Source: UBA1127 sp965116355 (GTDB lineage: Bacteria; Chloroflexota; Dehalococcoidia; Lucifugimonadales; UBA1127). From it: 64,000 nt of DNA. Below the pieces are notes generated by a model, which searched no databases, had not been told where the DNA came from, and worked only from the letters and a program-made list of their open reading frames with translations. Where the stretch lies: the NCBI GenBank assembly GCA_965116355.1, contig OZ220679.1, positions 2,046,001 to 2,110,000 on the forward strand. The letters are read 5' to 3'. The position numbers and the translations under genes were made by a program. This document shows, in pieces, positions 7,815-16,189 of the stretch. The number at the start of each line of letters is the position of its first letter. The stretch's first letter is position 1.

Positions 7815-8918
7815 TTACTCGTAGAGGGGAAGGGTGCCGCGCTCGAGGTCGTCGCCGACGGTGTCGATGAGCGTGTCCAGCATGTCGATGTCCCACTCGG
7901 TGACGAAGGTGATGGCCGTGCCGTCGGCCTCCATGCGAGCGGTCCTGCCGATGCGGTGGACGTACTCCTCCATGTTCTGGGGCATGTCGTAGTTGACGAC
8001 GTGGGACACCTCGGGGATGTCCAGGCCTCGGGCCGCCACATTGGTCGCCGCGAGCACCTTGAGCCTGCCCTCCTTGAACGAGCGCATAACGCTGTTGCGC
8101 TGCGGCTGCGTCATTCCGCCATGGATGCCGGCCACCCTCACGTCGTGGCGCTGCAGCGACCGGACGAGGTGGTCGACGCCCGCCTGCGTTCGCAGGAAGA
8201 GGAGCGCCTTGCCGCCGTTGAGGTCCTGGTGGAGCAGGCCCGCCAAGCCGCGCACCTTGTCCTTGTCCCAGACCTCGTAGTAGACCTGCTGTACCTTTGG
8301 CGCCGTCTGCAGCTCCTCGCCGATGCGTACCCACGAGGGCGAGCGCAGGTGGCGGTGCACGATGCCCCGGACGGCTGCGTGCATCGTCGCGGAGAAGAGC
8401 GCGGTCTGCCGCTCGCGCGGGGTCTGGCGGAGGATGCGCTCGATGTCCGGCAGGAAGCCGATGTCGAGCATCTCGTCGGCCTCGTCCAGCACGGCCGTGC
8501 GCACTTCGGCCAGCGAGAGGGTGCGGCGTTGCAGGTGATCGAGCACTCGCCCGGGCGTGCCGACGACGACGTGGGCGCCGGCGTTGAGGGCCGTGATCTG
8601 GGGGCCGATGGGCTGACCGCCGTAACAGGCAACGACGCCGACCCCCTTGAACTGTCCCAGCCGTTGCAGCTCGTCCTTGACCTGCACGGCCAGCTCCCGG
8701 GTCGGGGCGAGGACGATGGCCTGTACCTTCCTCAAGGCCGTGTCCACCTTCTCAACGATCGGGATGCCAAACGACGCGGTCTTGCCGGTGCCAGTCCTCG
8801 CCTGGGCGACCACGTCCTGGTTGGCGTTCATGAGGGGGATGCACTGCACCTGCACCGGCGTCGGTTCCTGGTAGCCCATGACGTGGAGCGCCTGGGCAAC
8901 TTCCCGGCTGGCGGACAC
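7815..8918 (-). CDS. DEAD-box ATP-dependent RNA helicase
   Basis: Complete helicase core: Q motif (GYQEPTPVQ), Walker A (ARTGTGKT), PTREL, TPGR, DEAD, SAT, and in the second lobe ARGLDIP and HRIGRTAR. These enzymes unwind RNA duplexes using ATP. The only canonical start in frame is GTG 8918, giving 367 residues, but the conserved Phe before the Q motif lies four codons upstream of it (SFGPV), and the frame stays open to 9218. The true protein is therefore probably longer at the N-terminus (see 8919-9218). Confidence 0.92.
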   Translation of the reverse strand: MSASREVAQALHVMGYQEPTPVQVQCIPLMNANQDVVAQARTGTGKTASFGIPIVEKVDTALRKVQAIVLAPTRELAVQVKDELQRLGQFKGVGVVACYGGQPIGPQITALNAGAHVVVGTPGRVLDHLQRRTLSLAEVRTAVLDEADEMLDIGFLPDIERILRQTPRERQTALFSATMHAAVRGIVHRHLRSPSWVRIGEELQTAPKVQQVYYEVWDKDKVRGLAGLLHQDLNGGKALLFLRTQAGVDHLVRSLQRHDVRVAGIHGGMTQPQRNSVMRSFKEGRLKVLAATNVAARGLDIPEVSHVVNYDMPQNMEEYVHRIGRTARMEADGTAITFVTEWDIDMLDTLIDTVGDDLERGTLPLYE

Positions 8919-9218
8919 GGGGCCGAAAGAGGCAGGTACGTCGGGAGCAGGGACGGGAGCGGAGTCGATTGACCTGGAGGGCTTTCTTCGGCGTCGACGC
9001 TTGGGCTTGGTCTCGTTCAGTGACGTGCTGGCAGTGGCAGGGTGTGGAGGAGGTTCGTCGACAGCGACTGTGGCCTCCGGCGGGGAATCCTGAAGTGGGT
9101 CAGCCTGCTTCGGCTTGCGACCCCATCGGAAGAATCGAAGGAACGAGTGCTCAACCTGTTCGGGAGCCTGGGCGGTATTCGGAGTCTTGGGAGCTATAAC
9201 AGTATCCTCACTTTGTAA
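8919..9218 (-). other. Open N-terminal extension of the helicase, no standard start codon
   Basis: Read upstream of GTG 8918, the helicase frame stays open for 100 codons and encodes protein-like, disordered sequence: SFLRFFRWGRKPKQ, a Pro/Ala/Glu-rich stretch, then the basic patch KPKRRRRRKPSR, then VPASFGP directly before the core. None of the 100 codons is ATG, GTG or TTG. Near the 5' end, AGTGAGG lies 8-10 bases before an ATA codon (9195-9197). A short overlapping frame from ATG 9229 (MVRSYKVRILL) could supply the start if one frameshift is assumed. Confidence 0.5.
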
Positions 9219-9365
9219 CTACGTACCATTGTGGGGGCAAGCGGTGGGTTGGTCAACTCCCCCCGACGGCCGGCCAGCGTTCTGCCGTAGTACAATGCCA
9301 GCGTCCAAGCGTTCGAGCGCACCCGCGTGTGCGTGCGCAATTCACTCACGAAAGAGGGGCCATCC

Positions 9366-10700
9366 ATGGGCGCGACGGAAACCCTTGCCCGTTTCATTCT
9401 GAACACGCCGGCCACTGCAATTCCCGCCCCCATCCTGCATGAGGGGAAGCGGTGCATCATCAACTACATGGCCGTCGCGCTGTACGCCTCGGCGGACCCG
9501 TCGATGGGGATACTGACGGGGGTGTTCGAGGAGGAGGGCGGCTCGGCGAGCGCGACGCTCATCGGCGCTGGCACGCGCACGAACCTGCAGAACGCCGCGC
9601 TGGCGAACGGCTACCTCGCCCACCTGGAGGACTACGACGACACGCACTTCCCCACGGTCATCCACCCCTCGGCGCCGACTATCCCGGCGGCCTTCGCCAT
9701 CGCCGAGCGTGAGGGCGCGACGGGGCTGGACGTGCTCGCGGCGACGGTGCTTGGCGTGGAGGCGTGCTGCCGCGTCGGGCTCTCCGTCTACCCGAACCAC
9801 TACGACGCTGGGTGGCACATCACCGGCACGTGCGGCGTGTTCGGCGCGGCAGCGGCCGCCGGGCGGTTGCTGGGCCTCGATGAGCTGCAAATGACGTATG
9901 CCCTCGGCATCGCCGGGACGCAGGCTGCGGGCGTGCGGGAGGTCTTCGGGTCGATGTCCAAGGCCTTCCACGCGGGCCGCTCGGCGCAGAGCGGCGTGCT
10001 GGCGGGTTTGCTGGCGCAGCGCGGCTTCACGTCCACCCGGGAGATCCTGGAGGGCCGCCGGGGATTCGCCGCCGTGCTTTCCACGGCGTCCGACATGGAC
10101 CAGATTTCCGACGGGCTCGGCGAGCGGTGGGAGGTCCCCAACAACGGCCTCAAGCCATACTCGTGCGGCGTTGTGAGCCACCCGCTGATCGATGCCATGA
10201 TCGCGATGCGAGAGGAGGATGGCGTGTCGGCGGACGACGTTGCGTCGGTATCGGCGCGAGTGCACCCGCTGGTGCTGGAGCTGATGGACCGGCCCAACCC
10301 TCGCGTGGGGCTGGAGGGCAAGTTCTCCCACCAACACTCGATGGCCGTCGGCCTCATCGACGGCGGCGCCTACCCGGCGCAGTACACCGACGATCGCGTT
10401 GTCGACCCCGCCGTCTCCGCGCTCCGCGACAAAATACTCGCTACGGTCGACGCGTCGGTGGCGGAGGATGCCTGTGAGGTTACGGTCACGCTCCGCGACG
10501 GCCGCGAGATCACGAAGAGCGTTGCGCATGCAACGGGAGCGCCGGAAAATCCGCTGTCCGACGCAAGGCTGGAGAGCAAGTTCCGCACACTGGCGCACCG
10601 CGTGCTCTCGGAGTCACAGGCCGACGAACTGCTCTCGACGCTGTGGTCGCTGGACACCGTCGACGACGTGTCGGCGGTCATGGCGCTGACGCAGGGGTAG
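9366..10700 (+). CDS. MmgE/PrpD family protein
   Basis: A 444-residue MmgE/PrpD fold protein: ETLARFILNTPATAIP at the N-terminus, LANGYLAHLEDYDDTHFPTVIHPSAP (the helical-domain signature), HITGTCGVFGAAAAAGRLLGL, SKAFHAGRSAQSGVLAG, and a late KFSHQHSMAVGLIDG. Relatives include 2-methylcitrate dehydratase, cis-aconitate decarboxylase and iminodisuccinate epimerase; the exact reaction cannot be assigned. Start at ATG 9366 after AAAGAGGGG; an in-frame start 13 codons earlier has no ribosome site. A TACAAT -10-like box is at 9291-9296. Confidence 0.88.
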   Translation: MGATETLARFILNTPATAIPAPILHEGKRCIINYMAVALYASADPSMGILTGVFEEEGGSASATLIGAGTRTNLQNAALANGYLAHLEDYDDTHFPTVIHPSAPTIPAAFAIAEREGATGLDVLAATVLGVEACCRVGLSVYPNHYDAGWHITGTCGVFGAAAAAGRLLGLDELQMTYALGIAGTQAAGVREVFGSMSKAFHAGRSAQSGVLAGLLAQRGFTSTREILEGRRGFAAVLSTASDMDQISDGLGERWEVPNNGLKPYSCGVVSHPLIDAMIAMREEDGVSADDVASVSARVHPLVLELMDRPNPRVGLEGKFSHQHSMAVGLIDGGAYPAQYTDDRVVDPAVSALRDKILATVDASVAEDACEVTVTLRDGREITKSVAHATGAPENPLSDARLESKFRTLAHRVLSESQADELLSTLWSLDTVDDVSAVMALTQG

Positions 10701-10724
10701 GTGAAGAATGGTAACCCTCTTCAC
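10701..10724. terminator. Weak hairpin between convergent genes
   Basis: GTGAAGA (10701-10707) pairs with TCTTCAC (10718-10724) across a 10-base loop, immediately after the MmgE/PrpD stop and before the convergent lipoprotein stop. There is no clear T-run, so termination activity is uncertain. Confidence 0.35.
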
Positions 10725-10739
10725 GTGAAGTATGATGTA

Positions 10740-11483
10740 CTAGGTTAGACGGGTAACGCGGAAGTCTCTAACTGGTGGTATTTTGTCCTTTGGGGATTGT
10801 ATGTGAGTTTCAACAGCAACGAGCCCAGCTTGGGTAATAGTCACCCCCACTTCGGCAATGCTGGTGCGGTTGATAAAGATTTCGACTTGATCTGCAATCG
10901 CTTTGATCCATATAGTGTTTTGGCCTCCGTCGTCACGATCTAAGGAATCAAGATTGCCCCCTTGCAAAACAATTGTGCCGTCACTTCCATCATGATGGTG
11001 CTCGAATAATTGCCAATATTGGTTGTTTGGTCGCACTACTACCAAAAGCCATAGTCCTCGTCCATCCGACTCACGAAATGAGATGCCCTGCGCCCACCCT
11101 TCTATGTCTGCTGAATGCGGGTTGACAAACGTAGCCTCGACAAAGGCGTTAGCGGTATGAACACCGGTAGCCAAAGCGTCGAAGTAGGAATTATCCTTGA
11201 CAGAGGTTAAATCAACATCAAGCGGGCCGAATATCACGTCGGAAGGAAGATTTTCGCAAGCTACGCCGTCCGAATCCCCATCAAGGTTATGTGAATCGCG
11301 AGACGGACCTCCGGCGGCCAAGAAAAAATTCTGTGCCAAAGGTTGGGTTTCAAATAGCGTACAGTCTGCCCAATCCCCCTCCGAAAGAAACGGTTCTAGT
11401 GGTGGCGGAGTTGGGGTTGGGGTTAGCTGATTGGGGACGCAGGCAACCAACAGTAGATAAAGGGCACTCATACTGCGCAGCAA
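10740..11483 (-). CDS. Lipoprotein with an Excalibur-like calcium motif
   Basis: A 247-residue secreted protein. The N-terminus is a lipoprotein signal peptide (MLRSMSALYLLLVAC, lipobox LVAC) followed by a Thr/Pro linker. Residues about 40-80 contain a Cys-flanked DGDSDGVACE loop, the Excalibur Ca2+-binding motif. The remaining 150 residues look like a beta-sandwich laminin-G/DUF1080-type domain (GLWLLVVVRPNNQYWQLFEHH, VEIFINRTSIAEVGV). The gene is markedly less GC-rich than its neighbours, which hints at transfer. Probably an extracellular binding protein; ligand unknown. Confidence 0.7.
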   Translation of the reverse strand: MLRSMSALYLLLVACVPNQLTPTPTPPPLEPFLSEGDWADCTLFETQPLAQNFFLAAGGPSRDSHNLDGDSDGVACENLPSDVIFGPLDVDLTSVKDNSYFDALATGVHTANAFVEATFVNPHSADIEGWAQGISFRESDGRGLWLLVVVRPNNQYWQLFEHHHDGSDGTIVLQGGNLDSLDRDDGGQNTIWIKAIADQVEIFINRTSIAEVGVTITQAGLVAVETHIQSPKDKIPPVRDFRVTRLT

Positions 11484-11631
11484 GGATCCTTCCCTCCTGG
11501 CTGAGAAAATGCAAGCTTAGACAGACGGCCGGCTTTGCCTAGAAAGCACAGGGCCCTAGCTTAACAGAGTCCGAGATAGACGGAATACTACATGGTTATG
11601 GCCGTTCCAAGGAATGATGTCTCTTGCTAAG

Positions 11632-12429
11632 CTACCCCGCCTCACTAGCGATCTCGATGATTGTCAGGTGGGCGCCCTGGGGGTCCTCAAGGTAGATAAA
11701 GCGCCCTACTTCCGGCACGGAGAGCTCCGGTGTTATCTCCTTCGCTCCCAGCGCCTTGGCGCGCGCTCGTGCTGCGTCGAGGTCCTCGACACCGAAGTAG
11801 ATCGACCAGTAGGGCGGGAACTCGCCCCATTGCTTCTGGATTTCCATCATGCCGGCGGCCGGCTGCCCGTCCAGCATGAATGCGGTGTACTCTCCGGTGC
11901 CGTCGGCCATGGGGCCGGTGGTGGCCTGCCAGCCGAAGAGGCCGCCGTAGAACCTTGCCGACTCCTCCGGGTTGTTGGTGTAGAGCTCATTCCAGGAGAG
12001 GGCGCCCGGCTCCGCGAAGACCTGGGAGCCGATCTCGTTCTTCGGCTCCCACAGGGCAAACACGGCGCCGACGGAGTCCTGCGCGACGACGGCCCTACCC
12101 GCTTCGAATATGTCGAAGGGCTCCTGGGCCAGCGTCCCGCCGAGGTCCGCGATGCGACGTGCAGACTCGTCCGCGCTCTCGACGGTGAAGTAGCTCTGCC
12201 AGAACGCCCGGCCGCCCATCATCTGCACCATCTCGTCCGGCATCTGGTAGATGGCGAAGCACAGCCTGCCGTCCTTGTTCAGCGTCGTGTAAACGGCGTC
12301 CGGGCCGTCGGCCAGGTCCATCGCGTCGACCTGCAGCAGCTCCGCGTAGAACTTTCGGGACGCCGCGGCGTCCGGCGAACCCAAGTCGGCCCAACTGAAC
12401 ATGCCCGGTGTGTGCTTGGTGACTTCCAT
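11632..12429 (-). CDS. Two-domain VOC protein (glyoxalase/hydroxylase-like)
   Basis: A 265-residue protein with two VOC modules: FSWADLGSPDAAASRKFYAELL to VFALWEP, and LSWNELYTNNPEESARFYGGLFGW to YLEDPQGAHLTIIEI. It belongs to the group often annotated as glyoxalase/bleomycin resistance or hydroxylase (CFP-30 type). The usual metal His/Glu set is incomplete in both modules, so it may bind a small molecule rather than catalyse. It is divergent from Rieske copy 3. Confidence 0.82.
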   Translation of the reverse strand: MEVTKHTPGMFSWADLGSPDAAASRKFYAELLQVDAMDLADGPDAVYTTLNKDGRLCFAIYQMPDEMVQMMGGRAFWQSYFTVESADESARRIADLGGTLAQEPFDIFEAGRAVVAQDSVGAVFALWEPKNEIGSQVFAEPGALSWNELYTNNPEESARFYGGLFGWQATTGPMADGTGEYTAFMLDGQPAAGMMEIQKQWGEFPPYWSIYFGVEDLDAARARAKALGAKEITPELSVPEVGRFIYLEDPQGAHLTIIEIASEAG

Positions 12430-12546
12430 GCGAATCTCCTGCCAAATCCGATGTAGGCGCAGACGAGACTATAGCCAAGTGCGGGGTCTGCCGCAATGAC
12501 TCTCTGCCCACATGCGCCGATGATGATAACTATTCCAATGGCGAGG

Positions 12547-12575
12547 ATGACATGCCCGCGCACTCGCAGTACAAT
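12547..12575 (+). promoter_or_regulatory. Sigma-70-type promoter for Rieske copy 3
   Basis: ATGACA at 12547-12552 and TACAAT at 12570-12575 are separated by exactly 17 bases, 43 bases before the Rieske start at 12618. Each box matches consensus at five of six positions. Confidence 0.6.
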
Positions 12576-12617
12576 GCCCCATCAGCGACCCGGGGGCATT
12601 CGAAGGAGAGGTGAGCG

Positions 12618-13919
12618 ATGCTGTCCTTTGAGGAAAACGAACTGCTGTCGCGGGTAGGCCCCGGCACACCCATGGGGGAGCTCATGCGGCGATTCTGGCA
12701 GCCCATCCTGCTCTCGGAGGAAGTGCCGGAACGTGACGGCGCCCCTGTGCGCGTGCGGCTGCTGGGCGAGGACCTCGTCGCATTTCGCGACTCCAACGGC
12801 AACGTCGGCATGGTCGACTACTACTGCCCCCACCGGCGTGCGAGTTTGTTCTTCGGACGGAACGAGGAGACCGGGCTGCGGTGCGTGTACCACGGGTGGA
12901 AATTCGACATCGGCGGCGACTGCGTCGACATGCCCTCGGAGCCGGCGGAGAGCAACTTCAAGGACAAGGTCAAGATCAAGGCGTACCCGACGGTAGAGGC
13001 CGGTGACTGCATCTTCGTCTACATGGGCCCGCCGGAGATGCAGCCGCCCTTCCCGCACCTGGAGTGGACGCGCGTTCCATCGTCGCACCGGCTGGTGATG
13101 CGCTGGATCCAGGACTCGAACTACATGCAGACCATCGAGGGGGACCTGGACACCTCGCACGTGTCCTTCCTGCACCGCTGGTTTGACCCGGACAACCGGC
13201 CCCGGAGCGTCGGCCGGCGCATCAAGAACGGCAAGGATATGACGGTCATTGACGGCTCGCCGAAGCTGATCGTGCAGGAGACGGACTACGGCTTCATCTA
13301 CGGCTCCCGCCGGAACATCGGTGACGGCGAGTACTACTGGCGGTGCACGCAGTTCATCCTGCCGGCGTACAACCTCATCCCCAGCCCGACATGGCCGACG
13401 ACGGGGCACGCCTGGATTCCCATCGACGACGACCACACGTCGGTCTTCTCCTTCACCTACGACCCGCATGAACCCATCTCCGAATCGCAGGCGGAGATAC
13501 GGCGCGCCACAACCATGGAGATGGAGCGCGTCCGGCACAAGACCATGGACGGCCACATCATCGACGGCTGGCACGACATCCGACGGATGGACAACGGCTT
13601 CCTGATCGACCGTGACTTGCAGCGCTCGTTCAACTACACGGGCATCCCGTTCGGACGCTCGCAGGACGAGGCGATGACGGACAGCATGGGGCGCATCGTG
13701 GACCGGACCCGGGAGCACCTGGGCACCAGCGACACGGCTATCATCTTCGCGCGGCGGCAGCTGCTTCGGATGGCGCGGGAGCTGCAGGAGGGCGTCGAGC
13801 CGATGGCGGTGCAGGACCCGGCGGCGTTCAACGTTCGCGCTGTCGACGTCGTGAACACGACCTCGGACTTCAAGGAACTGCTGGCAACGGACGGGCACCT
13901 AGCCAAGGGGACTGCGTAG
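12618..13919 (+). CDS. Rieske ring-hydroxylating oxygenase alpha subunit (copy 3)
   Basis: A 433-residue oxygenase colinear with the other copies: C70-x-H72 (YCPHRR) and C89-x2-H92 (CVYHGW) hold the 2Fe-2S cluster, and EGDLDTSHVSFLHRWFD supplies the mononuclear iron D-x2-H-x4-H. By eye its closest relative in the window is the frameshifted copy 2 (shared RRASLFFGRNEE and MPSEPAESNFKDKVKI). It is a single gene with its own promoter and a strong terminator. Electron-transfer partners must be encoded elsewhere. Start ATG 12618 after GGAGAGG. Confidence 0.92.
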   Translation: MLSFEENELLSRVGPGTPMGELMRRFWQPILLSEEVPERDGAPVRVRLLGEDLVAFRDSNGNVGMVDYYCPHRRASLFFGRNEETGLRCVYHGWKFDIGGDCVDMPSEPAESNFKDKVKIKAYPTVEAGDCIFVYMGPPEMQPPFPHLEWTRVPSSHRLVMRWIQDSNYMQTIEGDLDTSHVSFLHRWFDPDNRPRSVGRRIKNGKDMTVIDGSPKLIVQETDYGFIYGSRRNIGDGEYYWRCTQFILPAYNLIPSPTWPTTGHAWIPIDDDHTSVFSFTYDPHEPISESQAEIRRATTMEMERVRHKTMDGHIIDGWHDIRRMDNGFLIDRDLQRSFNYTGIPFGRSQDEAMTDSMGRIVDRTREHLGTSDTAIIFARRQLLRMARELQEGVEPMAVQDPAAFNVRAVDVVNTTSDFKELLATDGHLAKGTA

Positions 13920-13940
13920 CTGCCGCCTTTTCCAGCGAAA

Positions 13941-13975
13941 TAGAGGGGCCGCCTCGCGAAGAGGCGGCCTCTCTA
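13941..13975 (+). terminator. Rho-independent-type terminator after Rieske copy 3
   Basis: GGCCGCCTC (13947-13955) and GAGGCGGCC (13961-13969) form a perfect 9-bp stem with a GCGAA loop, extended by AGAGG/TCTCT pairing to about 15 bp. It sits 22 bases after the stop codon; the downstream tract is TATATATA rather than pure T. Confidence 0.75.
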
Positions 13976-14039
13976 TATATAGGACAACGTGTTGCTGTAT
14001 CGGGAATTACCTGTGGATAGCCGGAAGTTGTTAGGGCAA

Positions 14040-14582
14040 TCAGGCTGTGCCCAAATCAACCAGACCCGCGAGGTTCTTCCAACCATAGGACACCGCAGCA
14101 AGCTCCGTGCCACCGGTAGGTCGAAGCTTCCATCCAACGTGCTCGCCACCCATGGACTCGAAGAACCGCCGGGCGGGGTGGTTGTCTTCCAGTACCCACA
14201 CCAGCATGGAACCGATTCCATTGCTCAGCAGTCTTGCGGCTATGGCGGACATTAGACGACGTCCTAAACCCATGTGGTGAAACTCTTGGAGAATGTAGAT
14301 GATGTGGAGTTCACCCGTGAACTGGTTGTTGCCCTGGCTCTCAAGCCCTCCTCTGGCAAAGCCCACAACCCCTTGATCGCCAATCTCTACAACGACAGTG
14401 GTTGGAATTCCCTGATCTGCCCCAAGCATGCGGGCCCACCTTGATTCACTGCCGCCGTATGTGAGGCCCGCCAAGTATTGCTCCGGCATGATGCCAGCGT
14501 ACGTGGTCCTGGTCGAATCGACGTGAACCCTTGCGATGAGCCCGGCGTCTGCCAGATTGGCCTCTCTGACCTGTACTTTCAT
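14040..14582 (-). CDS. GNAT-family N-acetyltransferase
   Basis: A 180-residue GNAT protein: VREANLADAGLIARVHVDS at the N-terminus, then ELHIIYILQEFHHMGLGRRLMSAIAARLL, where the QEFHHMGLGRRL stretch is the acetyl-CoA pyrophosphate loop (normally Q/RxxGxG/A), and LVWVLEDNHPARRFFESMGG, the usual last strand. Acceptor substrate unknown. It stands alone downstream (minus strand) of tRNA-Asp. Confidence 0.85.
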   Translation of the reverse strand: MKVQVREANLADAGLIARVHVDSTRTTYAGIMPEQYLAGLTYGGSESRWARMLGADQGIPTTVVVEIGDQGVVGFARGGLESQGNNQFTGELHIIYILQEFHHMGLGRRLMSAIAARLLSNGIGSMLVWVLEDNHPARRFFESMGGEHVGWKLRPTGGTELAAVSYGWKNLAGLVDLGTA

Positions 14583-14721
14583 ACATGCTCCGCGGCTTCA
14601 CTGGGCACTTACGTACGTTTTGCGCATCCTCTGTGGTGAATAGGATTGCGCCAAGCTCGAAACACAATGCACGATGAGCTTACGCAAGATTGAGAGGGAT
14701 GCGATCTGAGGGGGGAGCTGC

Positions 14722-14798
14722 TGGCGACCCGGAGGGGATTCGAACCCCCGATCTCCGCCGTGACAGGGCGGTATGTTAGGCCGCTACACCACCGGGCC
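14722..14798 (-). tRNA. trnD: tRNA-Asp (anticodon GTC)
   Basis: A full cloverleaf on the minus strand: acceptor GGCCCGG pairs with CCGGGTC (one G-U), the D arm contains GTGTAGCGG, the anticodon stem CCGCC/GGCGG encloses the loop CTGTCAC with anticodon GTC, and the T arm is GGGGG-TTCGAAT-CCCC(T). Discriminator G (at 14725) suits Asp. CCA is encoded at 14724-14722. Confidence 0.95.
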
Positions 14799-14879
14799 GC
14801 GTTACTTCGATGGTAGCTGCAGGCGGGCCGGAGTGTCAAGGCGCGATAGCTGGGGCGCACGGCCCCTCGGCTAGAACGA

Positions 14880-15104
14880 TCAGCCAAGTCCGTGGTAGCC
14901 AATGACGACCTCGCCGTCCACCACCATGACGGGCGTGATGGGCTCGCCGTTGGAGAGCCGGAGCAGCTCCTCCTTGGCGCCAGGGACCTCGTCGATGTCG
15001 ATTTCCTTGAAGGCCGTGCCGTTGTCCTTCAACTCGGACAGGGCGGCGTCGGAGTAGCTGCAGTCCTTGCGCGTGTAGATCACGACGGTTGCCGTCTGGG
15101 CCAC
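14880..15104 (-). CDS. Glutaredoxin-like thiol protein
   Basis: A 74-residue thioredoxin-fold protein: VVIYTRKDCSYSDAALSELKDNG, then EIDIDEVPGAKEELLRLSNGEPITPVMVVDGEVVIGYHG with the cis-Pro (TPV). The active site is CSYS, a monothiol form of CPYC, as in the small glutaredoxin-like group that includes Uxx-star selenoproteins. The Cys codon is a normal codon, not TGA. Probably a disulfide or glutathione-type exchange protein; partner unknown. Confidence 0.75.
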   Translation of the reverse strand: MAQTATVVIYTRKDCSYSDAALSELKDNGTAFKEIDIDEVPGAKEELLRLSNGEPITPVMVVDGEVVIGYHGLG

Positions 15105-15495
15105 GTGTCACCTCGTTCGCGAGAGTGTTTCAGGGACATGATACCCGCTAGCGTCAAGGCGCGGCGCGGGCATTGCCATCGCCCACGACAACGCGAGGAG
15201 TTCTTGATGCGATCGACAGAAGACCTTGTGGAGACGATTTGGAAAAACTAACAACACCACTTTGGTAATTTTGATCGTGACACTAGATACTCTGGCTATG
15301 GCATTGTGAAAAACGGAGCGCGTAGCCTTAGAAGACATTTTGAGCAACGAAAGATTATCGTTGAATGTCATCATCGAAAATCCAAGATTGGGCACTAGAT
15401 TACCTTGACAGACCGCATCCGGTTTGCTAGGATGAAGTTGTCGAAAGGGAAGCCCGGGCAACAACACACTGTTCTAGAGAGGTAGGCCGACTCCA
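15105..15495. other. Intergenic region with no convincing gene
   Basis: This AT-richer gap has no long coding frame with believable content. It holds a 14-codon frame at 15207 (MRSTEDLVETIWKN) with a GCGAGGAG ribosome site, possibly the remnant of a lost gene, and a strong promoter near its right end (15405-15433). Confidence 0.5.
15405..15433 (+). promoter_or_regulatory. Strong sigma-70-type promoter
   Basis: TTGACA at 15405-15410 and TAGGAT at 15428-15433 are separated by 17 bases. Transcription would begin near 15440 and run into the small frame at 15496 and then the HspR-like gene. Confidence 0.65.
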
Positions 15496-15720
15496 ATGAT
15501 GAACGCAGTCCCATATGTCCTTTCTTCGATGGCGGACGACATGCTTCGCGCCACTCGGAAGTTGGAGCAGGCCACCAACGAATCGTGGTCCACGGATTGG
15601 GGGCGGTTCGGGCTTCGGTGCCCCCACAATGTTGTGGTTAACCACCTGTTTGCGCTGAATAATCCCGTTGAGGCGATTCGGCAGCACGTAGAGGTCCAGC
15701 ATTCCCTTGCAGACCGCTAA
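15496..15720 (+). CDS. Small hypothetical protein upstream of the MerR regulator
   Basis: A 74-residue frame with no family I recognise (MMNAVPYVLSSMADDMLRATRKL at the start). It is reported because it directly follows a near-consensus promoter, has AGAGAGGTAG upstream of a double ATG, and its stop lies within 15 bases of possible starts of the regulator gene. No signal peptide or membrane segment is seen. It may be a short translated leader that couples to the regulator, or simply untranslated leader sequence. Confidence 0.3.
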   Translation: MMNAVPYVLSSMADDMLRATRKLEQATNESWSTDWGRFGLRCPHNVVVNHLFALNNPVEAIRQHVEVQHSLADR

Positions 15721-15733
15721 CGAACGCGGTAGG

Positions 15734-16102
15734 ATGCCCATGACCTCGGCGGCAATGCCTGTTTATGTTTCGGGCAATTGTCTGTTGCCGCCGCTTGCTG
15801 AACGTATGGTTGAAGATCGCAACGTTGGAAAATATCCTGTGAGCGTGGCGTCCACCCTCACCGAGGTGTCAGAGCACCGGCTTCGGGCCTTCGAGTCGGC
15901 CGGTCTGCTCGAGCCTCAACGGACGCAGGGCGGGACGCGCCTGTACTCCGACTCCGACCTGGACCTCATTCGCACCATTGCGGAGCTGGCCGACAAGGGC
16001 ATCAACTACGCGGGCATCCGTGAGGTGCTCGAGATCACCCTCTCAGTCGATGCCGATTCGGCGGACGAGGACCCGGACGAGGCAGCGGAGGGGCAAAGCT
16101 AG
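15734..16102 (+). CDS. MerR-family regulator, HspR-like
   Basis: A 122-residue regulator. The recognisable part begins near residue 35: YPVSVASTLTEVSEHRLRAFESAGLLEPQRT, the winged-helix HTH, then GTRLYSDSDLDLIRTIAELADKGINYAGIREVLEI, as in HspR repressors of heat-shock genes. There is no Cys in the effector region, so it is not a metal sensor of the CueR type despite the copper genes nearby. The acidic tail DADSADEDPDEAAEG is low complexity. ATG 15734 has GGTAGG just upstream; a TTG at 15707 and an ATG near 15806 are alternatives. Confidence 0.78.
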   Translation: MPMTSAAMPVYVSGNCLLPPLAERMVEDRNVGKYPVSVASTLTEVSEHRLRAFESAGLLEPQRTQGGTRLYSDSDLDLIRTIAELADKGINYAGIREVLEITLSVDADSADEDPDEAAEGQS

Positions 16103-16117
16103 GGATTGATACAGGCA

Positions 16118-16157
16118 ACAAGAGGGGCACGGCCATAGACGGCCGCGCCCCTCTTGT
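16118..16157. terminator. Bidirectional terminator between regulator and YHS gene
   Basis: ACAAGAGGGGC (16118-16128) pairs perfectly over 11 bp with GCCCCTCTTGT (16147-16157), with an inner GGCC/GGCC helix. It serves the plus-strand regulator and the convergent minus-strand YHS gene. Confidence 0.88.
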
Positions 16158-16189
16158 GTTTCTTCCGGCAACAGGAACTCCTGGGCTGG

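Noticed and set aside
15108..15467. Minus-strand 119-codon frame upstream of the glutaredoxin-like gene
   Set aside because: No protein-like composition, no ribosome site, and it spans a strong plus-strand promoter.
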